Shown here in pieces: positions 35,946-44,015 of a stretch of DNA of 64,000 nucleotides. The translations under genes and the position numbers were made by a program. The notes below the pieces were generated by a model. That model worked only from the letters and a program-made list of their open reading frames with translations, was not told the DNA's origin and made no database searches. This DNA comes from Bacteroidales bacterium (GTDB taxonomy: Bacteria; Bacteroidota; Bacteroidia; Bacteroidales; PXBB01): assembly GCA_028698995.1 (NCBI GenBank), contig JAQVVM010000009.1, positions 31,770 through 95,769 on the forward strand, written 5' to 3'. The stretch's first letter is position 1; every line of letters starts with the position of its first letter.

Positions 35946-37076
35946 GTGATTTCTGAAGCGTCCATTTTTAAAAGAGGTCTAAAAAAAAAGATTAAGAAAG
36001 GCATTCTTTTCTTTTGGTTTTTTATTCCTGTTGCTTTTGGTTATTGTCAGCCGGATAAAGGTTCTTTTTTTTTAGATGCAAAACTGAGCAGTACTTATGT
36101 GATGCCTCACCATAAAAAAATGGCGCATCTTGTGAATGGGCATTACCTATTTCCTGAAATCAGTCTGACTAAAAAAACAAATGGAGCTAAATACTGGCAC
36201 ACATTATATGATTTTCCTTATTATGGCTTGTGTTTTCATTACAATAATTTTGCTCAGAATAAATTTTTAGGCAATGCCTATGCCTTATATCCATTTATTG
36301 TCTTGCCTCAACACATTGGAAAAAATCACAAAATAAGTTTTCGTTTTGGCAGTGGTTTAGGTTATATTACTAAGCCCTATGACAGAATTACTAATTATAA
36401 AAATGTTGCTATTTCTACCCATTTAAATATTTGTATTGCTTTTAGTCTGGAATGGGAACAAAGATTAAGTAATAAATTACGATTTTATCAGAGTTTAGGT
36501 ATTGTACATTTTTCAAATGGTGCATTAAGAATGCCTAATACAGGCATTAATTTACCATCGATAAGTATCGGTGCACGTTATTTAATATCTAAAGAAACTC
36601 CGTTATTCGACCAAGTTTCTGTTCCTGAATTTGATAAGAGTTTTTATCCCAGTATCTCTATAGCCGGAGGGATTCAGGAAATTTACCCCACTTATGGAAA
36701 AAAATATCCTGTTTTTTCCTTGAATGCCGCCTATAATTATAAGCTTTCTTTAAAGCGGGCTTTCGCTCTTAATCTTGATTTGTTTTACAATTTTTCAAAC
36801 TTTGAAACTTTAAGCCGAACGTCTATTGATGTCAAAAACTATGAGGTTATAAGACCCGGTATTGGTCTAAGCCAGGAGCTTTTTTTCGACAGAACTTCCT
36901 TTGTTTTTTTGGTTGGATATTATTTATATGCAAAAGAAAAAAGTGACGGGCATATTTATAACAGAGTCGGTTACCGTTTCAAGCTGAAGGACAATCTGTT
37001 TTTCAATTTGACATTAAAATCGCACCTTTTCAGGGCTGAGTTTATTGAATGGGGAATCGGTTACAGGTTTAAATAA
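35946..37076 (+). CDS. Outer-membrane acyloxyacyl hydrolase / PagL-like lipid A deacylase
   Basis: A 376-residue predicted outer-membrane beta-barrel. Start is GTG (no in-frame ATG before the mature part); a basic N-terminus and hydrophobic segment (about 18-35) form a signal peptide. The PagL-like hallmark HFSNGALRMPNTGIN lies near 193-207, where the His-Ser pair is the catalytic dyad in the family. Long amphipathic strands such as ISFRFGSGLGYIT and PSISIGARYLI flank it. The length (376) is longer than classical PagL (about 175), as seen in Bacteroidota acyloxyacyl hydrolase-like members. It would remove an acyl chain from lipid A in the outer leaflet. Confidence 0.82.
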   Translation: MISEASIFKRGLKKKIKKGILFFWFFIPVAFGYCQPDKGSFFLDAKLSSTYVMPHHKKMAHLVNGHYLFPEISLTKKTNGAKYWHTLYDFPYYGLCFHYNNFAQNKFLGNAYALYPFIVLPQHIGKNHKISFRFGSGLGYITKPYDRITNYKNVAISTHLNICIAFSLEWEQRLSNKLRFYQSLGIVHFSNGALRMPNTGINLPSISIGARYLISKETPLFDQVSVPEFDKSFYPSISIAGGIQEIYPTYGKKYPVFSLNAAYNYKLSLKRAFALNLDLFYNFSNFETLSRTSIDVKNYEVIRPGIGLSQELFFDRTSFVFLVGYYLYAKEKSDGHIYNRVGYRFKLKDNLFFNLTLKSHLFRAEFIEWGIGYRFK

Positions 37077-37122
37077 AAGCCTTGTCTTTGACGCTTTCTT
37101 TTCAGCCACATGCTTTTTTACT

Positions 37123-37226
37123 AGTGCTAAGTTAAGTGTCATTCTGAACGCAGTGAAGAATCTATATTCCTGTAAATGAGATATTTCGCTTTGCTCAATA
37201 GGGCAAAACACGTTTAACTTAACACT
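37123..37226. repeat. MITE-like imperfect hairpin element, copy 1
   Basis: The ends are AGTGCTAAGTTAA (37123-37135) and its inverted copy with one mismatch (37214-37226). Inside, the left arm (GTCATTCTGAACGCAGTG, AAGAATCT) pairs imperfectly with the right arm (GAGATATTTCGCTTTGCTCA), so the 104-bp unit can fold into one long hairpin. The inner sequence recurs at 56299-56370. No transposase is encoded, as expected for a non-autonomous element or a REP-like repeat. Confidence 0.75.
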
Positions 37227-37245
37227 CGTTTCTTATATGCACTAA

Positions 37246-38655
37246 TTATCTGTTCAGGTATATAAAAAAATCAGCTATCATTTCTTTAGTTCCTGCTTCA
37301 AATATCTGAAATATAAAATCATCAGGATAGGTATTAAGAAGAAAAAGTGCGTGTTCAAAAATATCCTTCGGTAGTTTGCTTTTACAAAAATCAATTTTTA
37401 TGTAAAACTCTTCTTTTCGTTGCGTTAGAGTATCTGGATTGTATTTTTTTTCGATATATTTCTTCAGTAATTTTTCCTTTAAAGAAGGAATTAATCCCTG
37501 ATTATTTTGTGTATTACTTTCACGCATTTCAGCCATTAAAGCCCACTGGCTAATTTGACTGACAAATTCACGAAAACGGGAATTATTGTTTTTACTTATA
37601 AGAGTATCTGTTGATAATTTTTTATTTTCATAAAAACGAGAAAGCTCAAAAAGTTCTTCAGAGGGTAAATTCCAAATTGTAACAGAAGGTGGCACCCAAA
37701 CCGTATGTAAAAAAACTTCAATACCCTTTTCGTTGAAATAGTTAAAAACATCATGAATTTCAAACCTATTTAAACGCAAGGGGCAAACCCAAATGTAGAG
37801 TTTTGTATTTTTCTGTTTACAATATGTATCAAAATAGTTTAAATGCTCAAGTACTTTTTCTAAGGACGCATTTTTTCTAATCTTCGCATAGGTCTCTTTG
37901 TTGATGGAATCGATAGAAATCGAAAAATCGAAAAATCCTTTTTGTATGATATTTTTTATTTTATCATTCAGGATGGTTCCATTTGTTATAATATTTATTT
38001 TGATATCGGGATTTAAAGCCATCATTTTTTCCCATATATCATAATATTGTTGCACAAGGAAAGGTTCTCCTCCTGCAAAACTTGCCTGGGAAAGATGGGG
38101 AATAAATTCCTCAAGCTGGCTTAAGATTTTTGTATCATAGGGATTTTTATATGGTCCGTATAGAGGAGATCTGCTTCTAATGGAAGATGAATTATCAGCA
38201 TTACACATGACACATTCAAGATTACATGTGTTATCCATGTCAAATTCCATCATACTGGGAAAGTTCTGATTTGTTTGAGGTAAATGATCAAACATACGGG
38301 CCTTAACAGTTTTAAATTCCTTATTTAAAATCTGATTTTTACAAACAAAGCAGCCCCACGATAAATCATTGTTTTTTATTTTGTTTCGCAATACATCAGC
38401 TTCTGCACTAAACCAAATTTCTTTAAGTGTTTTCTGGGGATAGTGACCAAGAATGGCCTGACGGTTGAAACAGCAAGCCAGAACAGCCCCATTATTTGAA
38501 AGAAGCATAGATTTGTAAGGAGCATGACACAAAAATTCAGTCTGCTTTTCTTGTCTTGTTTTATTGTAATCTGATAACCACGAAGGTATTTTTGCCTCTT
38601 CTTTTTCAGAAACGCAAAAGATATTTTTTTTTATTATTTGTTTAAAAATATTCAA
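37246..38655 (-). CDS. Radical SAM protein with N-terminal SPASM/twitch-like Cys domain
   Basis: A 469-residue enzyme. The radical SAM cluster motif CNLECVMC (CxxxCxxC) lies near 143-150 and is followed by SFAGGEPFLV (GGE, near 192) and NIITNGT. Upstream, residues about 42-120 hold a second Cys-rich region (LCHAPYKSMLL, LACCFNRQ, WGCFVCKN) resembling a SPASM/twitch auxiliary-cluster domain placed before instead of after the core. The start is TTG at 38655, three bases after the AOR stop codon, so it is the third gene of the ferredoxin-AOR-radical SAM operon. Substrate unknown; a role in modifying the AOR cofactor or a peptide is possible but unproven. Confidence 0.85.
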   Translation of the reverse strand: MNIFKQIIKKNIFCVSEKEEAKIPSWLSDYNKTRQEKQTEFLCHAPYKSMLLSNNGAVLACCFNRQAILGHYPQKTLKEIWFSAEADVLRNKIKNNDLSWGCFVCKNQILNKEFKTVKARMFDHLPQTNQNFPSMMEFDMDNTCNLECVMCNADNSSSIRSRSPLYGPYKNPYDTKILSQLEEFIPHLSQASFAGGEPFLVQQYYDIWEKMMALNPDIKINIITNGTILNDKIKNIIQKGFFDFSISIDSINKETYAKIRKNASLEKVLEHLNYFDTYCKQKNTKLYIWVCPLRLNRFEIHDVFNYFNEKGIEVFLHTVWVPPSVTIWNLPSEELFELSRFYENKKLSTDTLISKNNNSRFREFVSQISQWALMAEMRESNTQNNQGLIPSLKEKLLKKYIEKKYNPDTLTQRKEEFYIKIDFCKSKLPKDIFEHALFLLNTYPDDFIFQIFEAGTKEMIADFFIYLNR

Positions 38656-38658
38656 ATC

Positions 38659-40419
38659 TTATTTTTCAATAATTTTCTTTGCATATATGAGTGCTCTTTC
38701 GATGTAATCCCTGCTGATATAACCTGTAGGAGCTTTGGTTTCATAAACCCTGTCGGCTAATTTTAAATTTTCGAAAGAAAAACCTTCCCTTAATTTAAAC
38801 TTAAATTTTTCGCTATGGATTTCTCTTCCAAGACGTTTTAAATCTTCGGCAGAATATTTAATGCCCATAAGTGCAAGAAGCTCACTGATGAGGTTCATGT
38901 CCTTATATATGGCGCGTGAAAAAAAACAAACGACCAAACTTGATAGTATTTGACGCACACCTTCTTCTTCAACAAGTTTGTCAACGATTTCTTCCGGACT
39001 TACTTCTTTTTCCATCAGAAGAGATTGATCAAGAGAATATCCCGCATTACAAAGATGGCTGTGGCGGGCAGAAAGCAAATAACCAAGGTGCGAAGCAGGG
39101 CCGGTATGATAACCGGACATTTCATTTTTTCCGTGAGCTAAAGCAAATTCTTTCCCTCCGTATATTTCGGATGCATAAACCACTCCTCGTCCAAGAGCTT
39201 TATAAAAATCATTCTCCTGTTTGATAATTTTGGCCAGCATATCAACATAGGCTTTTGTATTGTTCCATGCAGGTTCTACTCCTGCTGTTTCAACAGTGCT
39301 GATAAGTTTCTTTTCAAACATTTCAGTCGCCCAAGCAAGAATAACACCTGCCGACATAGCATCCATTGCATACTTTTCGACTTCTTCAATAAGAATGAGA
39401 ATATCTTTAGCATTTTCAATTCCAAGCATAGTCCCCAATGAAAAAAGGGGCTCATAATCGTAACCAACATAAGTTGTTTTGTAAAAATAAGGAGAATCTT
39501 TATAAGACTCCCTTAAGTTTGCAAGGTGAACACAGGCTGTAGGACAATGCGCACAAGCAATACGTTTGCCAAGATATTTTTCTGCAATATTTTCCCCTGA
39601 AATTTCTTTTGCTTGTTCAAAAGATGTTTGCTGGAGATTTTTTGTAGGTAAGCCACCCAAATTATTGAGGGCCATGACATTAATAGGAGTACCCAAATCA
39701 TGGTATTTACGCATCACTTCTGAATTAACGGCCTGATCGTAAATCTGTTTATAAAGTTGCTTGTATTTTTTACTGTCGGTAACTTTTAAACTTTGTTTTC
39801 CTGAAATAATGATGCCCTTAAGCTTTTTACTTCCAAAAACGGCTCCAAGACCTAAACGACCAAAGTGTCTGTAAGTTTCGGAAACCACGCAAGCATAGCT
39901 TATCATTTTTTCACCGGCAGGTCCGATGCGCAAAATTGTACGATAGCCGGCTCCCTTTTCCCTTTCTCTCATGATACGGGCGGGTGTCAAACTACTGTTC
40001 ATACCCCACAAGGTTGTAGCATCCTTAAAAAATACCTGATTGCCCTGAACTGAAACGTAAACAGGAAAATCACTGGCGCCCTTAATAACAATAGCACCAT
40101 AACCTGCTAATCTTATGGCAATGGCACTGCGTCCTCCTGCATGACTTTCGCCTAAATCGCCGGTATGTGGTGATTTGAACATGGCAACCGTTTTTGATGC
40201 TAAGGGAAAAACTCCGACCAGTGGTCCTACTGCAAAAATAATGGGATTATCCGGTGATAAAGGATCTATACCCATCGGACATTCTTCCAGTAACAGTTGT
40301 GTGGCTACACCTGTGCCTCCTATATACTTGTCAAACAAATCTTTACGGTCAGTAATCCAAAATTTTTTGTCTTTTACATCAATATATAAAACTCTTGATA
40401 TTGTATCCTGATAAACCAT
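38659..40419 (-). CDS. Aldehyde ferredoxin oxidoreductase family protein (tungsto/molybdopterin)
   Basis: A 586-residue AOR-family enzyme. The N-terminal half has the pterin-binding AOR pattern (YIGGTGVATQLLLEECP near 30, GDLGESHAGGRSAIAIRLAG near 90-110). The 4Fe-4S cluster motif CAHCPTAC (CxxCxxxC) is near 290-297 and the fourth ligand is probably the Cys in HLCNAGYS near 458. Family members oxidise aldehydes (or reduce acids) using a tungsten bis-pterin and ferredoxin. Length is close to the usual 600-620. It lies 21 bases after the ferredoxin gene and 3 bases before a radical SAM gene; the electron acceptor is most likely the ferredoxin subunit. Substrate is not predictable. Confidence 0.92.
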   Translation of the reverse strand: MVYQDTISRVLYIDVKDKKFWITDRKDLFDKYIGGTGVATQLLLEECPMGIDPLSPDNPIIFAVGPLVGVFPLASKTVAMFKSPHTGDLGESHAGGRSAIAIRLAGYGAIVIKGASDFPVYVSVQGNQVFFKDATTLWGMNSSLTPARIMREREKGAGYRTILRIGPAGEKMISYACVVSETYRHFGRLGLGAVFGSKKLKGIIISGKQSLKVTDSKKYKQLYKQIYDQAVNSEVMRKYHDLGTPINVMALNNLGGLPTKNLQQTSFEQAKEISGENIAEKYLGKRIACAHCPTACVHLANLRESYKDSPYFYKTTYVGYDYEPLFSLGTMLGIENAKDILILIEEVEKYAMDAMSAGVILAWATEMFEKKLISTVETAGVEPAWNNTKAYVDMLAKIIKQENDFYKALGRGVVYASEIYGGKEFALAHGKNEMSGYHTGPASHLGYLLSARHSHLCNAGYSLDQSLLMEKEVSPEEIVDKLVEEEGVRQILSSLVVCFFSRAIYKDMNLISELLALMGIKYSAEDLKRLGREIHSEKFKFKLREGFSFENLKLADRVYETKAPTGYISRDYIERALIYAKKIIEK

Positions 40420-40440
40420 ATTTAAACCGGTATTAATTAA

Positions 40441-40839
40441 TTATTTAGTTACTAATTTTATGACATTATGTGGACAAAAACCAACACAATAACCACATTG
40501 AATGCATATTACAGGTTTATTTTCTTCCTTGTTCCAAAAAACGGCATCAATTACACAAGTTTGCTGACATAATTTACAACCAATACATTTGGTTTTTTCT
40601 AAACGGACACCTCCTGTTGACTTTGGTATAAGAGCATTGGTCGGACATACCTTTGCACATGGAGGATCGGCACAAGCTCGACAAACAACAATAGTCATGT
40701 CTCCTTCGAAACCGCCCGCTGTTTTAACCCCAATACATGAATTTGATAATCCCCCATGCCCGTCGCGACGTGAACATGCAAACATACAGCTCTGACAAGC
40801 AGTACACCTTTTATTGTCTATTACAGATAATTTTTTCAT
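40441..40839 (-). CDS. 4Fe-4S ferredoxin-type electron-transfer subunit (four clusters)
   Basis: A 132-residue iron-sulfur protein with four Cys groups: CTACQSCMFAC (about 12-22), CRACADPPCAKVCP (about 54-67), CIGCKLCQQTC (about 87-97) and CIQCGYCVGFC (about 116-126). This arrangement is that of polyferredoxin subunits of oxidoreductases such as the partners of AOR-family enzymes (compare YdhY with YdhV). It is the first gene of the operon, immediately before the AOR gene, so it probably takes electrons from the AOR cofactor. There is no signal peptide; cytoplasmic. Confidence 0.92.
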   Translation of the reverse strand: MKKLSVIDNKRCTACQSCMFACSRRDGHGGLSNSCIGVKTAGGFEGDMTIVVCRACADPPCAKVCPTNALIPKSTGGVRLEKTKCIGCKLCQQTCVIDAVFWNKEENKPVICIQCGYCVGFCPHNVIKLVTK

Positions 40840-41005
40840 TTATTTTAAACTGTGATTATTTCCCCCAGATCTCATCTTCTTTATAGTTTCAAACTACAAC
40901 TCTCAATTCAAAGACAATCACCTGATAATTGTGTTTTTGAATTTTGCAAAATTAAAAAAACAAACACATTAAAAAAACAATTACTTTTATAAATAAAAAA
41001 CGACA

Positions 41006-42061
41006 ATGGCTCTATTCAGCATACATAATATAAAAATTTCAGGCATAGCTGTGGGGGTTCCCAAATTAAAAATCAATAATTTTACCAACCCTCTTTTGCA
41101 GGAAACAGAAAGAGCTCTGTTCATAAAAACGACTGGGGTAGAATCTGTCAGAAGGGTTGAAAATAAATGTCTTTCCGATCTGATGGTTCCCACTGCCCAA
41201 AAACTCCTTTCAGAACTCAAATGGCAAGCTGCTGATGTCCATCTGTTGATATGTGTTACTCAAACACCCGATTATCCAATACCTCCTACAGGTATTATCT
41301 TACAAGACAAGCTAAAAATGGATAAAAAGACCCTTGCTTTTGATATAAATCTGGGATGTTCCGGTTATGTATATGGCTTATCTGTTGCTGCATCTATGAT
41401 GAAAAGCACAGGTATAAAGAAATCTCTTTTGTGTGTAGGGGATATATCTTCGAGTTGTATCAGTAAAACAGATAAAAGCACAACCCCTCTTTTTTCTGAT
41501 GCAGTCAGTGTTACAGCTTTGGAATATAGAGATGATTTAAATTTTCCTATGACATTTAACCTGCAATCTGACGGTTCGGGTTTTGATGCCATCATAATTA
41601 ATAATGGTGGCAGTAAAAATTATATTGATGAAAAATCCTTGCAAGAAATTGATCGAGGTGGGGGTGTTATAAGAAAAGATATTCACATGACTCTTGATGG
41701 TATTAAGGTTTTTAATTTTGCTTTGAGGGAGGTTGCAACTAATATTCAGGGCTTGCTTGACTTTTTGAAGAAAACAAGTGATGATTACAATTATTTTATT
41801 TTTCATCAAGCAAATTTGCTGATGAATGAAAGCATCAGAAAAAAACTTAAGTTGCCGGAAGAAAAAGTGCCCTATTCCATTAAAGATTTCGGAAACACGA
41901 GTTCTGCAAGTATCCCTGTTACAATAGTATCAAGTCTGAAAACACATTTAGAGAATAAATCCAATCCATTAATTCTGAGCGGCTTTGGCGTTGGTTTGTC
42001 GTGGGGTTCAGTCAGCTTATTATTAGATAATATTGTTTGTCCAGATATAATTGAAATCTGA
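41006..42061 (+). CDS. 3-oxoacyl-ACP synthase III family (KAS III)
   Basis: A 351-residue thiolase-fold condensing enzyme. The catalytic triad is complete: Cys in INLGCSGYVYGL (about 113-124), His in FIFHQAN (about 264-270) and Asn in DFGNTSSASIP (about 296-306). Length is slightly above the usual 320-330. Such enzymes start fatty acid chains from acetyl-CoA or make specialised acyl products. It sits alone, next to a fructosamine kinase gene, with no acyl-carrier gene nearby. A housekeeping fabH elsewhere is therefore possible and this copy may be specialised, which is inference. Confidence 0.9.
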   Translation: MALFSIHNIKISGIAVGVPKLKINNFTNPLLQETERALFIKTTGVESVRRVENKCLSDLMVPTAQKLLSELKWQAADVHLLICVTQTPDYPIPPTGIILQDKLKMDKKTLAFDINLGCSGYVYGLSVAASMMKSTGIKKSLLCVGDISSSCISKTDKSTTPLFSDAVSVTALEYRDDLNFPMTFNLQSDGSGFDAIIINNGGSKNYIDEKSLQEIDRGGGVIRKDIHMTLDGIKVFNFALREVATNIQGLLDFLKKTSDDYNYFIFHQANLLMNESIRKKLKLPEEKVPYSIKDFGNTSSASIPVTIVSSLKTHLENKSNPLILSGFGVGLSWGSVSLLLDNIVCPDIIEI

Positions 42062-42068
42062 TAAAAAC

Positions 42069-42947
42069 ATGAATGAACAATTAATAATTGATGCCTTTAT
42101 AAATCAATTCAAAGATAAATTTCACGAACAGATTTCCGTTGATCAGACATTCAATATATCCGGTGGATGTATCAATCAATGTATAGGTTTAAAAGGTTCT
42201 TCGGGTGTGTTTTTTCTAAAATGGAACTTTAAAAATGCGTTTCCTAATATGTTCGAAGCAGAAATGAAAGGACTGGAATTATTAGAAAACACCCAAACCT
42301 TAACCATTCCTACGCCCCTCTTTGTTGGATATACAGGGAATTACTCGTTTATTGCCATGAATTATATTACAGCAACAAACCGAAGGGAGAACTTTTGGGG
42401 AAATTTTGGAGAACAACTTGCTGCCTTACATAAAAACACAGCTTTACAATTCGGACTCAATCATGATAATTACATTGGTTCATTGCCTCAATCAAATAAT
42501 CAACATGATATTTGGACAGATTTTTTTATCGTAGAGAGGCTTGTAAAACAAGTTAGACTGGCTGTTAACGAAAAAAAACTTGAAAATAAACACATTGCTC
42601 AATTTGATCGTTTTTACAAAAAACTGCCCGACATTTTTTGCTCCGAACCCCCTTCCTTGCTACATGGAGATCTTTGGAGCGAAAACTATATTGTTGACTC
42701 TCGGGGTTTTTCATGTTTGATTGACCCAGCAGTTTATTATGGACACAGAGAAATGGACTTGGGTATGAGTAAACTTTTTGGTGGTTTCTCATCAGAATTT
42801 TATGACTCTTATAACAATGCTTACCCTCTGGAAAAAGGTTGGCAAAAAAGATTAGAATATTGCAATCTATATCCATTGCTTGTTCATCTCAATCTTTTTG
42901 GAAAAAGTTATCTGAACTCCATTGAAAGTGTTATAAGTCGTTTTTAA
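42069..42947 (+). CDS. Fructosamine kinase family protein
   Basis: A 292-residue kinase of the APH-like fold. The catalytic loop HGDLWSEN is near 207-214 and the metal-binding DPAVYYGHREMDLGM block near 226-240; both match the fructosamine-3-kinase family, which phosphorylates ketosamines to repair glycated proteins. The start at ATG 42069 is preferred over an in-frame TTG at 42051 that would overlap the preceding gene; from 42069 the gap is 7 bases. The neighbour is a KAS III gene, with no obvious functional link. Confidence 0.88.
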   Translation: MNEQLIIDAFINQFKDKFHEQISVDQTFNISGGCINQCIGLKGSSGVFFLKWNFKNAFPNMFEAEMKGLELLENTQTLTIPTPLFVGYTGNYSFIAMNYITATNRRENFWGNFGEQLAALHKNTALQFGLNHDNYIGSLPQSNNQHDIWTDFFIVERLVKQVRLAVNEKKLENKHIAQFDRFYKKLPDIFCSEPPSLLHGDLWSENYIVDSRGFSCLIDPAVYYGHREMDLGMSKLFGGFSSEFYDSYNNAYPLEKGWQKRLEYCNLYPLLVHLNLFGKSYLNSIESVISRF

Positions 42948-43000
42948 AAACGGGAATTATCTTTTCAATAAAAGCTATACGAAAATTTTTCAAAAATGAA

Positions 43001-43008
43001 TACCTTTG
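43001..43008 (+). promoter_or_regulatory. -7 promoter element (TAnnTTTG) for the pseudouridine synthase
   Basis: TACCTTTG lies 19 bases before the ATG at 43028 and matches the consensus fully. Confidence 0.55.
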
Positions 43009-43027
43009 TTGTAAACAAATCTAAATA

Positions 43028-43936
43028 ATGAAATCCAACTTCAGCAAAAAGCCTAAACAACAAAAAGCAAAAGATGCATTTTTTGAAGTCAGAGAAGTAG
43101 AGGCATTAATGCCCTTTTTAATGGCTCAAATGCCTCATAAAAACAGGCATAATATTAAAACAATGATGGGAAATAAGCAAGTGTTGGTTGATGGTAAAGT
43201 TGTTACCCAGTTTAATTACCCTTTAAACCCGGGTCAAAAAGTTGAATTGGCAACTGAACGAATTGCAAGAGAGAAACAATATAGAGGCATCAGCATTATT
43301 TACGAAGATCATTATCTTATTGTGATAGATAAACATGCCGGAATCCTTTCGATGGCGACAGATAACGAGAAAGACCATACTGCATACAGTATGCTGAGCA
43401 ATCATGTAAAAGAACAAAATCCTGAACATAAAATTTTTATTGTGCATCGTTTAGATAGAGATACTTCGGGATTGATGCTGTTTGCAAAAAGTGAAGAAAT
43501 CAAGTATGCTTTACAGGAGACATGGAATGAAACAGTGATTGAAAGAACTTATGTGGCCGTTGTTGAAGGTAGGGTATCTGAAGAGGAAGGTACCATAATT
43601 TCGTATTTAAAAGAGAACAATGCGTTTAAGGTCTTTTCGAGCCAAAACCCAAATAACGGGTTAAAATCAATTACCCATTTTAAACTGCTGAGGTCTTGCA
43701 ATTATTTTTCCTTATTACAACTGAACCTTGAAACCGGACGCAAAAATCAAATACGTGTTCATATGCAGGATATCGGACATAGTATTGTTGGAGACAAAAA
43801 ATACGGTGCTAAAACAAACCCCATGAAAAGGCTTGGACTTCATGCAAATATTCTTTCATTCAAACATCCGAAAACAAATGAAATATTAAAATTTGAAACT
43901 CCTATACCACGAAAATTTCTAAATTTGTTGGATTGA
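43028..43936 (+). CDS. RluA-family pseudouridine synthase with S4-like N-terminus
   Basis: A 302-residue enzyme that isomerises uridine in RNA. Residues about 15-75 form an S4-like RNA-binding domain (KNRHNIKTMMGNKQVLVDGK). The catalytic Asp is in HRLDRDTSGLMLF (about 140-152), and LETGRKNQIRVHMQDIGH near 238 is the family motif III. Length and domain order fit the RluD/RluC type, which act on 23S rRNA; the exact site is not predictable. It has its own promoter element and is a single gene. Confidence 0.93.
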   Translation: MKSNFSKKPKQQKAKDAFFEVREVEALMPFLMAQMPHKNRHNIKTMMGNKQVLVDGKVVTQFNYPLNPGQKVELATERIAREKQYRGISIIYEDHYLIVIDKHAGILSMATDNEKDHTAYSMLSNHVKEQNPEHKIFIVHRLDRDTSGLMLFAKSEEIKYALQETWNETVIERTYVAVVEGRVSEEEGTIISYLKENNAFKVFSSQNPNNGLKSITHFKLLRSCNYFSLLQLNLETGRKNQIRVHMQDIGHSIVGDKKYGAKTNPMKRLGLHANILSFKHPKTNEILKFETPIPRKFLNLLD

Positions 43937-44015
43937 TATAAATTATTGTATAGATTGTATTTTTTTACATTTCGTTTTGTATTTTCGCATACAATTAAAT
44001 AAATAAATTTTTAAA

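Noticed and set aside
42051..42068. Upstream TTG start for the fructosamine kinase
   Set aside because: It overlaps the KAS III stop; an ATG at 42069 with normal spacing is preferred.
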